From Acanthococcus lagerstroemiae (taxonomy: Eukaryota; Arthropoda; Insecta; Hemiptera; Eriococcidae): DNA of 64,000 nucleotides. The DNA lies in contig CM063106.1 in assembly GCA_031841125.1 (NCBI GenBank), forward strand, positions 14,818,001-14,882,000. The letters run 5' to 3'. Positions 33,481 to 43,799 of this stretch are shown piece by piece. Position 1 is the stretch's first letter, and the number at the start of each line of letters is the position of its first letter. Both the position numbers and the translations under genes were made by a program. The notes beneath the pieces were generated by a model. It searched no databases, was not told the origin of the DNA, and was given only the letters and a program-made list of their open reading frames with translations.

Positions 33481-33995
33481 TAGAGCCCGGATTTTTCGGT
33501 GCTAAAAAATTAAGTTCGGCGCTGAAAGTAAGATTTTCGGCATTATTCGGCATAAACGCAGGAAAACTCCGGAAAATGCTCGAAGAAATCGTAATTTTAA
33601 TTTTTGTCGTGTCTCATTAATTCAAAAATGGGGCAATGTTGTACTATAATGTGAGCTTCAACATTTGTCTGCTTAAAACTACGTCTTCTGTCACTGACCA
33701 GGAGTTTATATTGCGAGAATGACCGCTCTACATCTACCGACGTTATTGGGGCGTACTCGTCGTATGTATTTGCTCTTCTCCCCCCCCCCCCGTCCCGAGA
33801 ACGCTCGGTATTACTGCATTTTCATTGATATTGTTAAGTTGTCGTTTGAAATGGGCATTTTCGGTATTTTCCAGCAAAATAACATTTTTTCTGAGTCCCC
33901 CCCCCCCCTCCGCTTTAAAACGTGCTCATACATCATCAACACTTCTCTATCGTCATGCAAAACGAAGGCAGAAATGCCGAGGAATCCGGGCTCTA
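33481..33995 (-). mobile_element. hAT element, 515 bp, perfect TSD, retains hATC tail
   Basis: The element begins TAGAGCCCGGATTTTTCGG and ends with the complement of TAGAGCCCGGATTCCTCGG. It is flanked by a perfect 8-bp duplication, GTAATAAC (33473-33480 and 33996-34003). Termini and GATTTTCGGCATTATTCGGC-like subterminal repeats match the element at 14833-15938. It splits the LINE between the YADD and thumb segments. C runs lie at 33781-33791 and 33899-33908. Confidence 0.93.
33597..33780 (-). pseudogene. hAT transposase C-terminal (hATC) tail
   Basis: About 60 minus-strand codons end at a TAA at 33597-33599. The peptide YDEYAPITSVDVERSFSQYK followed by LLVSDRRRSF is the hAT dimerisation domain. 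Here the VERSFS and SDRR blocks are intact, unlike the degraded version at 14933-15724. Everything upstream in the transposase has been deleted. Confidence 0.85.
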
Positions 33996-34003
33996 GTAAT
34001 AAC

Positions 34004-34877
34004 TAATAAGTTATTGTGGCTCCACTGAGTTATCAAGGTCATGCTGTAGCTTGGTACAATCGTCTTCAGAAGCTGTAATTTTATACAGTTTCATATCATC
34101 TGCATATAGAAAGACATTCGCGTACAGAATATCAGAATCTTTTTTGCTGTGTCATTGATAAATATTAAAAATAGAAATGGTCCGCCTGATATACTCTTGT
34201 AGTATGTAGAAACCACCCCCTGTACTCAACAAATTGCATTCTATTATCTGAATATGAGTGAAATAGATTAAACAAGTCCTCTGAAAACCCAACATTATGT
34301 AACTTTTCAAGTAAAATTTTATGATTAACTGTATCAAAAGCCTTTGAAAAATCTGTGAAATTGCAACCAACTGTCTTCCATTAGAGAAGGTTGTATGGAT
34401 ACCATTTGTGAATTTCATCAAATTTGTTTGCACTGAATAGCCTTTCCTAAAACCGTGTTGATTGGAATACAACATATTTTGGGTTTGATTGTACAGATAT
34501 TTGTATATAATTATTTCAAAAATGTTTGCAACCAGTGGAATGAGAGAGATAGGGCGATTATTTTTTATTTCATTAATTTTGCCTGATTTAACCAGGGAAA
34601 TTACTTTGGAGATTTTCCAAACAGTTGGATACACACCTGTCCTGAAAATAATGTTGCAGAAATAAGTTAGTTTAGCGACCAGGAACTGAGAACAGGCTCG
34701 AAAGATATATGGGGGAATAGAGTTTGAGCCACAAGAAGATTTTGGTTTAAAGTCATTTAGGAGCTCGTTTCATATCCTCAGTATATAGTGATAGCGCGTA
34801 CAGAGATTACGTCCCGCCCCCTGAGCTTGCCACCACATGCGCATTATTAATTGAATTCAAGATTGCACTTTTGTCGT
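34004..34877 (-). pseudogene. LINE reverse transcriptase palm with YADD
   Basis: The minus strand carries, from 34634 downwards, WKISKVISLVKSGKINEIKN, NRPISLIPLVANIFEIIIY and QHGFRKGYSVQTNLMKF. Near 34080-34115 it has a catalytic box FLYADDMKLYKI. An upstream segment (34640-34770) reads ELLNDFKPKSSCGSNSIPP-like. The order matches RT blocks of CR1/Jockey-type LINEs. Frameshifts fall between the GFRKG block and YADD. The Ginger-type element ends at its 5' side. Confidence 0.85.
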
Positions 34878-35089
34878 TGTATATGTTACCGGCAGCTTGT
34901 AAATTCCGGCAGTTTATAAACTACCTAGGTAATTTATAAATTGCCGGCAGTATGTAAATAGATCAATTCTTTTTATAGACTCTCTAGACAGTTTATAAAC
35001 TGCGTAGGTAGCAAAGAACAAAAATGCGGGAAGAACGTTCATAAGTTTACCTAGCATGGTCTTCCAGCATGACATATTGAATGGCAAAT

Positions 35090-35207
35090 TAATTTTTTTT
35101 GGACAGTGACATCGTGTAAGTCCCTGTCCATGACCACCCACTTCTTTTGATTGTTTCATTGCGGCGGACCGCAAAGAAATGGTACCCGGCGCAATTTTCT
35201 CTTCAGG
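35090..35207 (-). pseudogene. C-terminal tail of KRBA2-like integrase
   Basis: The minus strand reads ISLRSAAMKQSKEVGGHGQG followed by LTRCHC. This resembles the start of the Cys-rich C-terminal tail of KRBA2-like/Ginger integrases, in which a SLR.AA..QS..GGQGF.RC.C segment precedes a series of Cys residues. The rest of the tail is lost. Confidence 0.55.
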
Positions 35208-35503
35208 CAAGAACGTACTGATTGGGGTGGGGGCAACGTATTCCCTCTGTAGAAATTTTGCATTCAGCAGTTGGGAAGATTGACCATTTCAGTCAGTCGA
35301 GTTGGGAAAATACAACAAGTTATAAAGTTTTTTTTTTTTGCTTTGATACTTGGGAATTGAGTTGAGAAGTTGGAAAAACCCAACAAGTCAAAAAGTGTTT
35401 TCTTTTGCTTTGATATTTGGGCACATTGAGTTGAGTCAGTTGGGACTTTAACAATTTTACCCCCCCCCCCCTCCCCCAGGAAAAACTCTCCGGTACGTCT
35501 CTG
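35208..35503. mobile_element. CAGGGACGTACCGA-family MITE, 296 bp, in Ginger element
   Basis: Starts CAAGAACGTACTGAT and ends CCGGTACGTCTCTG. The target duplication is TCTTCAGG (35200-35207) and TCTTCAGA (35504-35511). The interior contains family-typical AACTTGGGAAnnTTGAGTTGA-like words, a T run near 35328-35339 and a C run near 35460-35471. It lies inside the Ginger-type element. Confidence 0.85.
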
Positions 35504-35560
35504 TCTTCAGAAATGATTCTTCTTTCGACATTGAGAACTGCGATCTAGCATATAGCTGCG

Positions 35561-35848
35561 TTAACTTTCCGGCTGATCTTGCATCCACGTGAACAGCATC
35601 TCCTCTATGTCACGATTAACTCTCTCGACACTTCCCTGTGACTGCGAGTATCGCGGATTTCAGTGGACAAGTTTCAAGTCAGGCCACAGTGAATGAAGAC
35701 TACAAATGATAGAATTACAATATTCCCTTTCGTTGTCTGACTGGAGTATAGATGGATCTGCGAATAAAGAAAATACATCTAGCAAATGGAAAGCCACTTC
35801 CTCAGCTCTTTTTGTCTTCAGCGGCTTAAGAATAACAAATTTGGTCAT
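35561..35848 (-). pseudogene. KRBA2-like/Ginger integrase core remnant
   Basis: The minus-strand peptide FVILKPLKTKRAEEVAFHLL, then SILQSDNEREYCN, matches the integrase core around the second catalytic Asp (SDNGRE in the family). It reads to a TGA at 35660-35662. The same frame continues with NPRYSQSQGSVERVNRDIEE and MLFTWM to a TAA at 35561. The SQGSVERVN segment carries the catalytic Glu. Gly is replaced by Glu after SDN. Proteins of this family are multicopy in insects. Confidence 0.8.
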
Positions 35849-36470
35849 TCATGTAGAACAGTTTTGATCGTTGATAGGTCTTTGCTACCTAGGCAGTTTA
35901 TAAACGATCTAGGGAATTTATAAACAGTCTAGGGAAGTTATAAACTGTCTAGAGAGCTTATAAACTGTCTACAAAAAGAATGGATCTATTTACATACTGC
36001 CGGCAGTTTATAAATTACCTAGGTAGTTTATAAACTGCCGGTAACTTATACACTCGCAAAGTAGTTTGCAAATGCCTCCGCGATATATTCAGAGCGTGTG
36101 AAGATTTTGCCCCCTAAGGTATACATTTCCGTATTACACCTATTGCTTCGCCTATCAGCTATGTCCCGCCAAAATTCCTTAGGCTGAAGTTTCATTTTTT
36201 CCTCCAACGTAGCTTTATATTGGTTCCAAGCCCTTGTAATCAGAACCTTAATTTCCTTCCTTGTGTCCCTAAATTTTTGTCTTAGTTGCTCATCACCAGG
36301 TTCTTTTTGAGTCTTTTATGCAAAGTAGTTTTTCTTTTCAATCGTTTAATCATTTCATAAGTGAACCAGGAAGGATATTTTCTCCGACATTTTCTCTTTT
36401 CTTGGCACAGTTCTTACTTAGAATATCTGAGAGCGAATTTTAAAAACACTCCGCAGCTAGGTTACTGTCC

Positions 36471-36829
36471 TCAAATTTGTACAACTCACACCAATCCTTA
36501 AGTTTAAATAAATGGTACATTTCCAAAAAATTTGCCTTGCAAAAATTATACATTGCTTGCGATGTAGTTCCGTTGTTCTACCGAGGAAATTCGGTACAAC
36601 CTAACTCGATGAGTGGGGGGGGGGATACCTATTTATCAAATTCATATACATGGAAGAGGCCATCAAATATCAACTGATGCTGTTTTCTAGGCATATCCAG
36701 AAAGATCTTTTCTTACCCCAGTCCACCCTCGAAAAAATTCCAAAACCTTGTGGGGTTCACAAAAAAGAAATCCTCGCGTAGACCACACTTTAGGAACCAC
36801 TATCACCGTCACCCTTACAACGAGGGACT
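36471..36829. other. No gene recognised; G run
   Basis: Short AT-rich stretch with a chance frame at 36477-36677 and a poly-G run at 36615-36624. Confidence 0.4.
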
Positions 36830-38768
36830 CCACTGATCGAAATTGTTTCTCCGTAATTTGAAGTCACTGTATCCGCCGATGTATTCCGGCGGTTGAATTT
36901 ATTCACCTGGGATCGTCGGTGCCAATCCTCAGCAACTGTAATTGCGGAATCGAATTGCGACTTCGCTCCTCTCGCCTATCGCTGGAATTTTTCGCGATAC
37001 CGCGGCTCTCGGCGTTTTTTACACCCTCGATTAAACCGAAGAGTGTACACTCGTACACGGATTCGTATAATTAACACGAAAACGATTAAACGGACGTGTA
37101 CTACGTGATGCAGTCTACCGGGCGGAACGCGCCGTCCGCTGGTCGGCCGAACGCGGGCGCCGTTAAAAGGCCGGCATCGGCGACCCGCGCCGCACCGGCC
37201 GGCCCAGATTAATGACGTAATTAACGAATGCCGCGTATTTAAATCGGCGGCACCGCAACCGACACGACAATCCGTTCGCGTTATAGAGAATCAGCATTTG
37301 TGTGTTTTACCAAATCCGGAGCCCGATTTATTTCCTCGAAAACCGACCGGAGTGAATGATGTCGCATATCCGCCCGGCGGCCCGTGCCGTGCCGCGGGGA
37401 CTTTATCCGGACAAAAACTGTCCCTTATGATTAGAGAGATATTCGCAACGTAATGAACTGTAGCCCGAGCGTTATAAATCAAAACGGACCCGCAGTTCTA
37501 TTGAACTGTACCGTTATGTAACCGTCATTAACGCTTTATGTAACCGAGATAAAGGGCCCGGCTTTAGCGCGCGGCGACCGCGTGAATTTTATATCGATAA
37601 CACTTTCCCCAGGATCTTAGTAACACGTGACTCGATCCAGGGATGAGACCGAGTTTTCGAGTATTATAGATGCTAATCGTCGAGGAGATCGGTGCCGTCC
37701 TTAATCGGATTTCAGTCGCCGGAAGACTGTTTTTGTGGGGCGAGCCCACGAATATTAAATTTGTAAAAATCAGTGCCGCAAGACGTTCCATTGTCTGCCG
37801 AATGACTGCTACTTAGTTGTATATCTAGGTCGCCGCTTGCAAGTCGGAAGTAGGGAAGGTTGTAAATCTTATAGGTGAATACTGGGGTGGCTGCGGGCCG
37901 TCTATGGAAAGACAATAACATGTTTGTCTTATCCTTCGAAAGGGTGTGATCGTATGATCTTCCGAACCTTCGTTAAGGTTCTTTTTGTCATTCCGTTATG
38001 AACGCGGAGCATCATCGATACCTCATGATCCCCCTATGCCAGTAACGAATAACCACTCGCAAACTGCCAGTATGCCCCCGATACCCACAAATTTATAATA
38101 ATAAGGTAAAGTGACAATGTTGATCTAGGTATGGAATGTTGATCTTTTCTCCGAGGTTCAATACATCTTCGTTGGAGTGTTGCATCTTTATTTGTGGTGA
38201 ATCCTGTAGAATGTACCTTCATCTATCGTTCTGTATAGTTTCGGCTGTGTAAACGTGATTTGTGTAATTGCGTGATAATTTTGAAGTTTCGGCGTTGAAA
38301 AATATGCTAAAATTGAACAATTTTTGAATTTAATAGAAAGTAAGGCAACATGCCAGTAGTTGTAGTGTCGGACTGGCTTTCTTTCTTTTGAAAATTGAGC
38401 CCCTGTCCTTTAACAAACAAACATAACATAACAGAAAAGTCTGTAGTTATTTTCAATAAAAAGGCAAAAAATACTTGCAATGAATTCTTTTAAACTTCAT
38501 TATAAAAATGCAAAAACGAATACAAGAAAAAATCAAGAGTAAAACGATAACATAATTCTATAAGAATTGAAGTCAAAAAAAGGACAGTGTTGCCAATTAA
38601 AAATACACTATTGACAAAGACAAAATCATAATAGTCATCTCTTTAATTCTTTTGAGGATTGCCCAAACTGGTCAATAATTTCATCAACATTAATATTTTT
38701 TAGCAGATCAGATTCTACAAACATCAGCAGTAAAGGGCTTAATAATTCTTGGTCAAGAGTACTTCTTG
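36830..38768. other. CpG-rich unique segment, then AT-rich DNA without a gene
   Basis: 36840-37700 is the most CpG- and GC-rich non-transposon stretch in the window (GGCCGAACGCGGGCGCCG, CCGCGCCGCACCGGCCGG near 37140-37205), mixed with AATTAACGAATG words. No open frame shows a known domain. It may be a host regulatory or promoter-proximal island. 37700-38768 is AT-rich with no recognised feature. Confidence 0.4.
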
Positions 38769-39153
38769 CAGCGGTGGCAGCTTTTGTATAGCGTGTGTAG
38801 CAAGATGCTACACCCCAAAACAGCTTGCTACACCTCGGGAAAACGTTTGCTACACCTCAAAAATGTTTGCTACATCCCGAAAAATCTCCCTTTGTTTAGA
38901 ACTTTTTAATCCAAAATCATCTTCATCTAAGAGCACAGAGTAGAGACAGGTTTTACTGTTATAGTAAAATAAGTAAAGAATTTTTGCGTTCAAGAACAAC
39001 TTCTTTTTTTTTGGGGGGGGGGGGCGATTTTGGTGATAGGAGCCCCTGAAATTATCTTGAAATTTTTGCTACACCCCGAAAAATCATCAATTTTTTACTC
39101 TCGTCAAAATGGGGTTTTGCTACACCTCAAAAAAATCTAGGCTGCCACCGCTG
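38769..39153. mobile_element. hAT-type MITE, 385 bp, perfect TSD, subterminal repeats
   Basis: The 13-bp inverted terminal repeat CAGCGGTGGCAGC is perfect at both ends. It is flanked by a perfect 8-bp duplication, ACTTCTTG (38761-38768 and 39154-39161). A TTGCTACACC(T/C)C(A/G)AAA motif occurs at least four times near the left end and twice near the right end, which suggests transposase-binding subterminal repeats. A G run lies at 39014-39024. Confidence 0.93.
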
Positions 39154-39229
39154 ACTTCTTGAACAGTCTTTGAGCTTTTTCAACTTCGAAAAACACCGTT
39201 CGCAATACAATTGGGTACAGGGCAATAAA

Positions 39230-40365
39230 AGTATAAATTTTATAACTGCGTATAAATGGTTAAAGATTGACCCCTGTAAGGCCAAATCCTACAGGCCGAT
39301 AAGTCTCTCATTATTCATGCTAAAAACCTTGGAAAGGCAGATAGACAGGCACCTAAGAGAGGTTACCCTGAAAAGGTTCCCACTAATATGAGAACCAGCA
39401 CGCATATAGGGCAGGCAAATCAGTAGAGTCATCACTGCACTCGCTTGTTACAGCAGTTGAGAGAGGGATGACTGGCGGTGATTATGTCCTGGCAACATTC
39501 ATGGATATACAGGGAGCGTTTAATGCGACCTCTCAAGAATCAATAGAAACAGCTCTGAGAGAAAGGGAAGTGAAGGAAAGCTTAATAAACTGGATTGTAT
39601 CTATGCTAAAAAGTAGGGAGATCCGGATAACATACCAACATGAACGGATCCATGCAACGACCATCAGGGGCTGCCCACAAGGGGGAGTTCTCTCTCCCCT
39701 ACTGTGAAGCCTGGTGGTGGACAGTTTCCTGGAAGAGTTAAATGGTCAAAAAATATACTCACAGGGCTACGCTGATGATTTGGCTGTGGTGGTAACCGAC
39801 AAATTTCCGGGAACCATCGCGGAGTTAACGCAGTGGGGACTCCGATGTGTGGAAAAATGGTGTTTGAAAAAGGGGTTATCGATAAACCCGGACAAAACTG
39901 AGATCACGAAAGGCAAGGAGTTGATCAAGGTGCAATACAAAGGAAGGCCGTTAGCCCTCACAAGAAAGGTGAAGTATTTAGGAGTATATCTTGATGGAAA
40001 ACTCTCCTGGAGGGATCACGTCTCTGATAAAATAAGAAAAGGGATTGAGGCTCTTTGGGCTTGCCGCACCTATGTCGGCAGGACCTGGGGATTCTCCCCC
40101 AAAATGATGCACTGGATATATACCGGTGTAATACGCCCCAGAATTACATATGCGGCCATTGTGTGGTGGGGCCGGGTCCACCTGGCCGAAGTCAGAGAGG
40201 AACTAGACCACCTGCAAAGGCTCGCGTGCGTGATGACAACGGGGGCAATGAGTACGGTGCCGACGAAGGCACTAGAAAAGCTCCTAAACTTGCCACCACT
40301 TCACACTGCTATAGAAGCAGCTGCGATAATGGGGGCTTATCGTCTGGGTCAAATTTCTTACTTTC
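39230..40365 (+). pseudogene. Non-LTR retrotransposon reverse transcriptase
   Basis: The plus strand encodes, in order, SYRPISLSLFMLKTLERQID, a frameshifted AGKSVESSLHSLVTAVERGM-like segment, YVLATFMDIQGAFNATSQES, RGCPQGGVLSPLL, then a TGA at 39705-39707 at the usual Trp position. It continues with GYADDLAVVV (39765-39795), a thumb with KYLGVYLDGKLSWRDHV, and RITYAAIVWWGR. Both catalytic Asp positions of the ADD box and the upstream Asp in FMDIQGAF are intact. Order and spacing fit a Jockey/I-superfamily element; I do not assign a clade. Similarity stops near 40365 (AYRLGQ) with no 3' UTR or tail. The 5' region before 39230 is missing. Confidence 0.88.
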
Positions 40366-41989
40366 TAATGTCCACATTTCAACCGGTATCTCACTGTCTT
40401 ATGTATCAATGACGATTAATTCATTACCTACGGAAAAATTGGTACTCTGCTGCCATTCCCGGCTGTATGTGAAAATTTCGCGGCAAATTTCGTAGCTCGA
40501 AAGTGCGTAGGCGTATACGCACACGAATCGCGAATGTGACAAACCATGCGGCATACCTAATATCAAAAACATTATATTATGCTCTGAAGCTGAGAGGATG
40601 CAGAACGGGCTCCTTCTTCCAGAGGAATGTTTTAATTAACATTATTGTTTGATGTATCTCGACGTTATTTTTCGCCCAGATAGAGAATATTAAAATGAGC
40701 AGGGAAGATACGCACTGAGTTAAACGTTGTTACCGAGAGCAAAACAAAAACAACGTAGGGAACAATTTTCCTCTTTCAACTTCAACTTGTACGGTGATTA
40801 TTTAATTAGTATAAACGGAATTTGCGTATTAAACGAAGGAGTAGAATCGTGGGCTGGATTCGCATTCATAATAACGGTCCATTAAAAAGGAATTTGGTTA
40901 AAATTTACTTCGGTATAGAACATCGCAGCCAAACTGATGGAGATACGTGAGTGACACTTCCGCATCAACCTTGTAGGAAGAGAAAAAAAAATGTCAGAAG
41001 GTATTTTTAAAATTAATAATAGAAAAGTATAATCCGTTCAAAGTTTGTGAAGTCGAGTATAAACGAATAATTTGACATCCAAACGGTACAGCGTATATTC
41101 GAAGATACACTCCCGTTTTTTTGTGTTTTTTTTTCTCTTTTTTTTTTCATTATTTTCGCTTGATTTAACTTTTTCTACCTGTGTTTGATGTAAATTTTCC
41201 ATTCGAACGAGTCGGTATATCGAAAACTCCGAATGCTTCTGGCAGATGAGTTCCAGTATAACTGACTGAGTCAATAAGATCGACTGGAATTCACTGGGAT
41301 ATATTTCGTAAATATCCAACTGGAAACGAATACATTTTTAGCAGCTCGCGGATATTACCGGCAACAATCATACAGAAATGATATTATTTGTACCGGGGCA
41401 TCTTCTAAATCGTAGATCGAGTTTGAGCTGTTGTCAAGACGGCAAACTCACGGTTTGCGGGATGAAGGTAAAATGTGTGCGTGACTGCAAATCCTAAGGC
41501 TGAATTCTTCTCAAATCAATGCACCAAATAACTTCCGTTTTCCTCTTCTCTGTAATTTTTGGGTCAAAAAATATATGCTAGCAGACGGGGTTGGTGAGTT
41601 TTTAAAAGTAATTGAAAAGTAGGGCTCATAATATTCTAATTTATGGAACCACAAATCTTGGACAAGCGGGATCGCGAAAAAATATGAATTTCGAGCCGAA
41701 CTTGAGGAAGAGTTGCTTGGGACTTGAGCGATGAGAACGTTAAGAGAATACCTACAAAATTTCTATCAGAGAATTCAACACATCCAAATTTGACTGTGTA
41801 TTCGATATCATGCCAGGTATTCCAAAGTGGGGGTAATATGCCATCTTTATTCCAAATGTCTACTGAATGCAAGGCAGACCTCCTGAGAAACTGAATCTCA
41901 ATAACATTAAGTCGTCCAAAGCTCCCATTATCATAGAAAGGTGTAGAGCGTGGAGCCCCCCCCCGAAAGGACGTTAACAACGAGAATTT
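40366..41989. other. No clear gene; CpG-containing unique DNA
   Basis: 40480-41420 looks unique, with CpG words (CGCGGCAAATTTCG, GCGTAGGCGTATACGC). The minus-strand frame 41636-42085 (149 codons) is the longest non-TE frame in this part. It shows no domain I recognise and runs into the satellite at its 5' end, so I do not call it a gene. Confidence 0.4.
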
Positions 41990-43720
41990 TTTTGGAGATT
42001 TTAGGGCGAATCTGCGATCATGCCAAAGAATGTTATTGGAAATTACTGAGAAGTACATCTGATGATTTTTAAAGAGTCTCTTCATAAGATGATATTTCCA
42101 GAGATTTTCATCGGAAATCTTTGGTATAAATTACCGATAATTTCAGAAGAATTTCATTAGAAAAGTTCGAGAAAAATCCGAAAATTTTCGAAGAATTTTA
42201 TCGGAAATCTTTAGAGAAAATTTCCAAAATTTTCCAACAAATTCATCAAAATGCTTTGAGAAGATTTTCCGACAAGTTTTGAAATTCGGTGGAAAACTCC
42301 ATCAGTTTTTTTTTTTAAATTAATCACAAATTTTCAGGTAGAATGTTCGATAATCTCCGAGGAATTTCATCCAAAACTTCAGGAAAATAGAATTCCGTCA
42401 GAAATTTTTCGGAAAAAATTCCAATAATTTCCGAAGAATCTCATTGGAAATTTTCGGGAAAAATCAAGAATTTCTTGGGAAATTCTCGACAAGATTTCTT
42501 TGATTTTCCATGATAATTTTCGAGGAAGTCAATCGAATATTAAAGCAAAATTTCCGATTGTATTTTCAACAAGTCTCATCAGACCACATTGAAAAAAATC
42601 TCCGATAATTTCAAGAAAATTTTTCTGAAATTTTAGAGAAAATCGGCAATCATCCCAAATATTGGAAATAACTGAGAAGTATCTTGAAGGATTTCTTCAG
42701 AAAAAAGTTTCGATGATATCCAATCGGAGATTTTATGGATAAATTACCGGTAATTTCCAAAGAATCTTATTAGGAATTTTTGGGGGAAATCTTCCATAAT
42801 TGCCGAAAAATTTCATGAGAAATTTTCGAGAAAATTCCTTTGACCATTCAAGATGATTTTTCAAGAATTCTATCGAAAATATTAAGTTGAAATTTCCGAT
42901 TATTTTCGAAGAATTTCATCGGACATCATTGAAAAAAATCTCCAATGATTTTAGGATAATATTTTTTTGAAATTTTATCCCCGATGATTTTAGGAGAATT
43001 TTTTTTTTGAAGTTTTAGAGAAAGTCTGCAATTATTCCAAAGGATTTTATCGGCAATCACTGAGAAGTATCTCTGATGATTTTTGAAGAATTTCTTCAGA
43101 AAAATAAGTCGATGATTTCCAGAGATTTTCATCGGAAATTTTTGGAAAAGATTCCGATAATTTCTTTAGAATCTCATTGAATTTTCGGGAAAAATCTTCA
43201 ATCATTTCCAGAGAATTTCTTAAATAATTTTCGAGAAGATCCTTTTGATTTTCGAAGACAATTTCCGAGGAAGCTAATCGAAAATATTTAGGAAAATTTT
43301 CCGTTCATTTTCAAGGAGTTCATCGAACCTCACTGAAAAAAATCCCGATATTTAGGAGAATTTTTCTGAAAATTTTAGAGAAAATCTGCAATCATTCCAA
43401 GTATTGGAAATCTCTGAGAAGTACCTCTGATGATTTTTGAAGGATTTCTTCAGAAAAAAGTTTCGATGATACCCAATCCGACAATTTCAGGATGAATTAC
43501 GGACAATTTTTGAAGAATCTCATCAGAAATTTTCGGGAAAAATCTCTGATAATTGCCGAAAAATTTCATGAGACATTTTTGAGGAAATTCCTTTGACTAT
43601 TCAAGATAATTTCCCAAGAATTTCGTCGAAAATATTAAGTTAAAATTTCCGATTGTTTTCAAAGAATTTCATCGAACATCATTGAAAAAAATCTCCAATG
43701 GTTTTAGGAAAATTTATGAA
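41990..43720. repeat. GAAATTTTCGG-type satellite with ~370-bp higher-order units
   Basis: The base motif is a degenerate ~24-bp word such as ATCTCCGATAATTTCCGAAGAATTTCATCGGA. A higher-order unit, marked by GGAAAT..CTGAGAAGTA, recurs near 42046, 42672, 43054 and 43415. The last two spacings are about 380 and 360 bp; the first is about 626 bp and may contain an expansion. The array ends near 43800. Frames inside (for example 42926-43132 minus) follow from the composition. Confidence 0.82.
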
Positions 43721-43799
43721 ATACTTAAAAATTATCGGAACATTTTCTCAAAGAATTTCGATGAAATCTGCTGGAAAATATTGGGAATCTTCTCCAAAG

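Larger units (their letters stand above)
34878..36052 (-). mobile_element. Ginger-type DNA transposon (KRBA2-like integrase), 1175 bp
   Basis: Long inverted repeats face each other at 34878-35010 and about 35880-36052. Both begin TGTATAWGTTACCGGCAG and contain repeated AGTTTATAAACTGCC(G/T)-like words and TATGTAAATAGATC. The TGT start and an integrase-like gene fit Ginger elements, cut-and-paste transposons with a retroviral-type integrase. The interior keeps two coding remnants on the minus strand and a nested MITE (35208-35503). It splits the LINE 32265-36470. I could not see a clear 4-bp target duplication. Confidence 0.75.
32265..36470 (-). mobile_element. CR1/Jockey-like LINE, host of a nested insertion stack
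   Basis: One decayed minus-strand non-LTR retrotransposon can be followed across four insertions. From the 5' side: an endonuclease-RT linker (36053-36470; KYPSWFTYEMIKRLKRKT, then FWRDIADRRSNR-like), RT palm (34004-34877), thumb (33126-33472) and C-terminal region (32265-32598). It is interrupted by a Ginger-type element (34878-36052), a hAT element (33481-33995) and an R1-like LINE tail (32599-33112). The Ginger element carries its own MITE (35208-35503). Removing the R1-like tail and one TSD joins the reading frame cleanly. Confidence 0.82.

Noticed and set aside
41636..42085. 149-codon minus-strand frame
   Set aside because: No recognised domain, and its 5' part consists of the satellite at 41990-43720. 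Not enough to call a gene.
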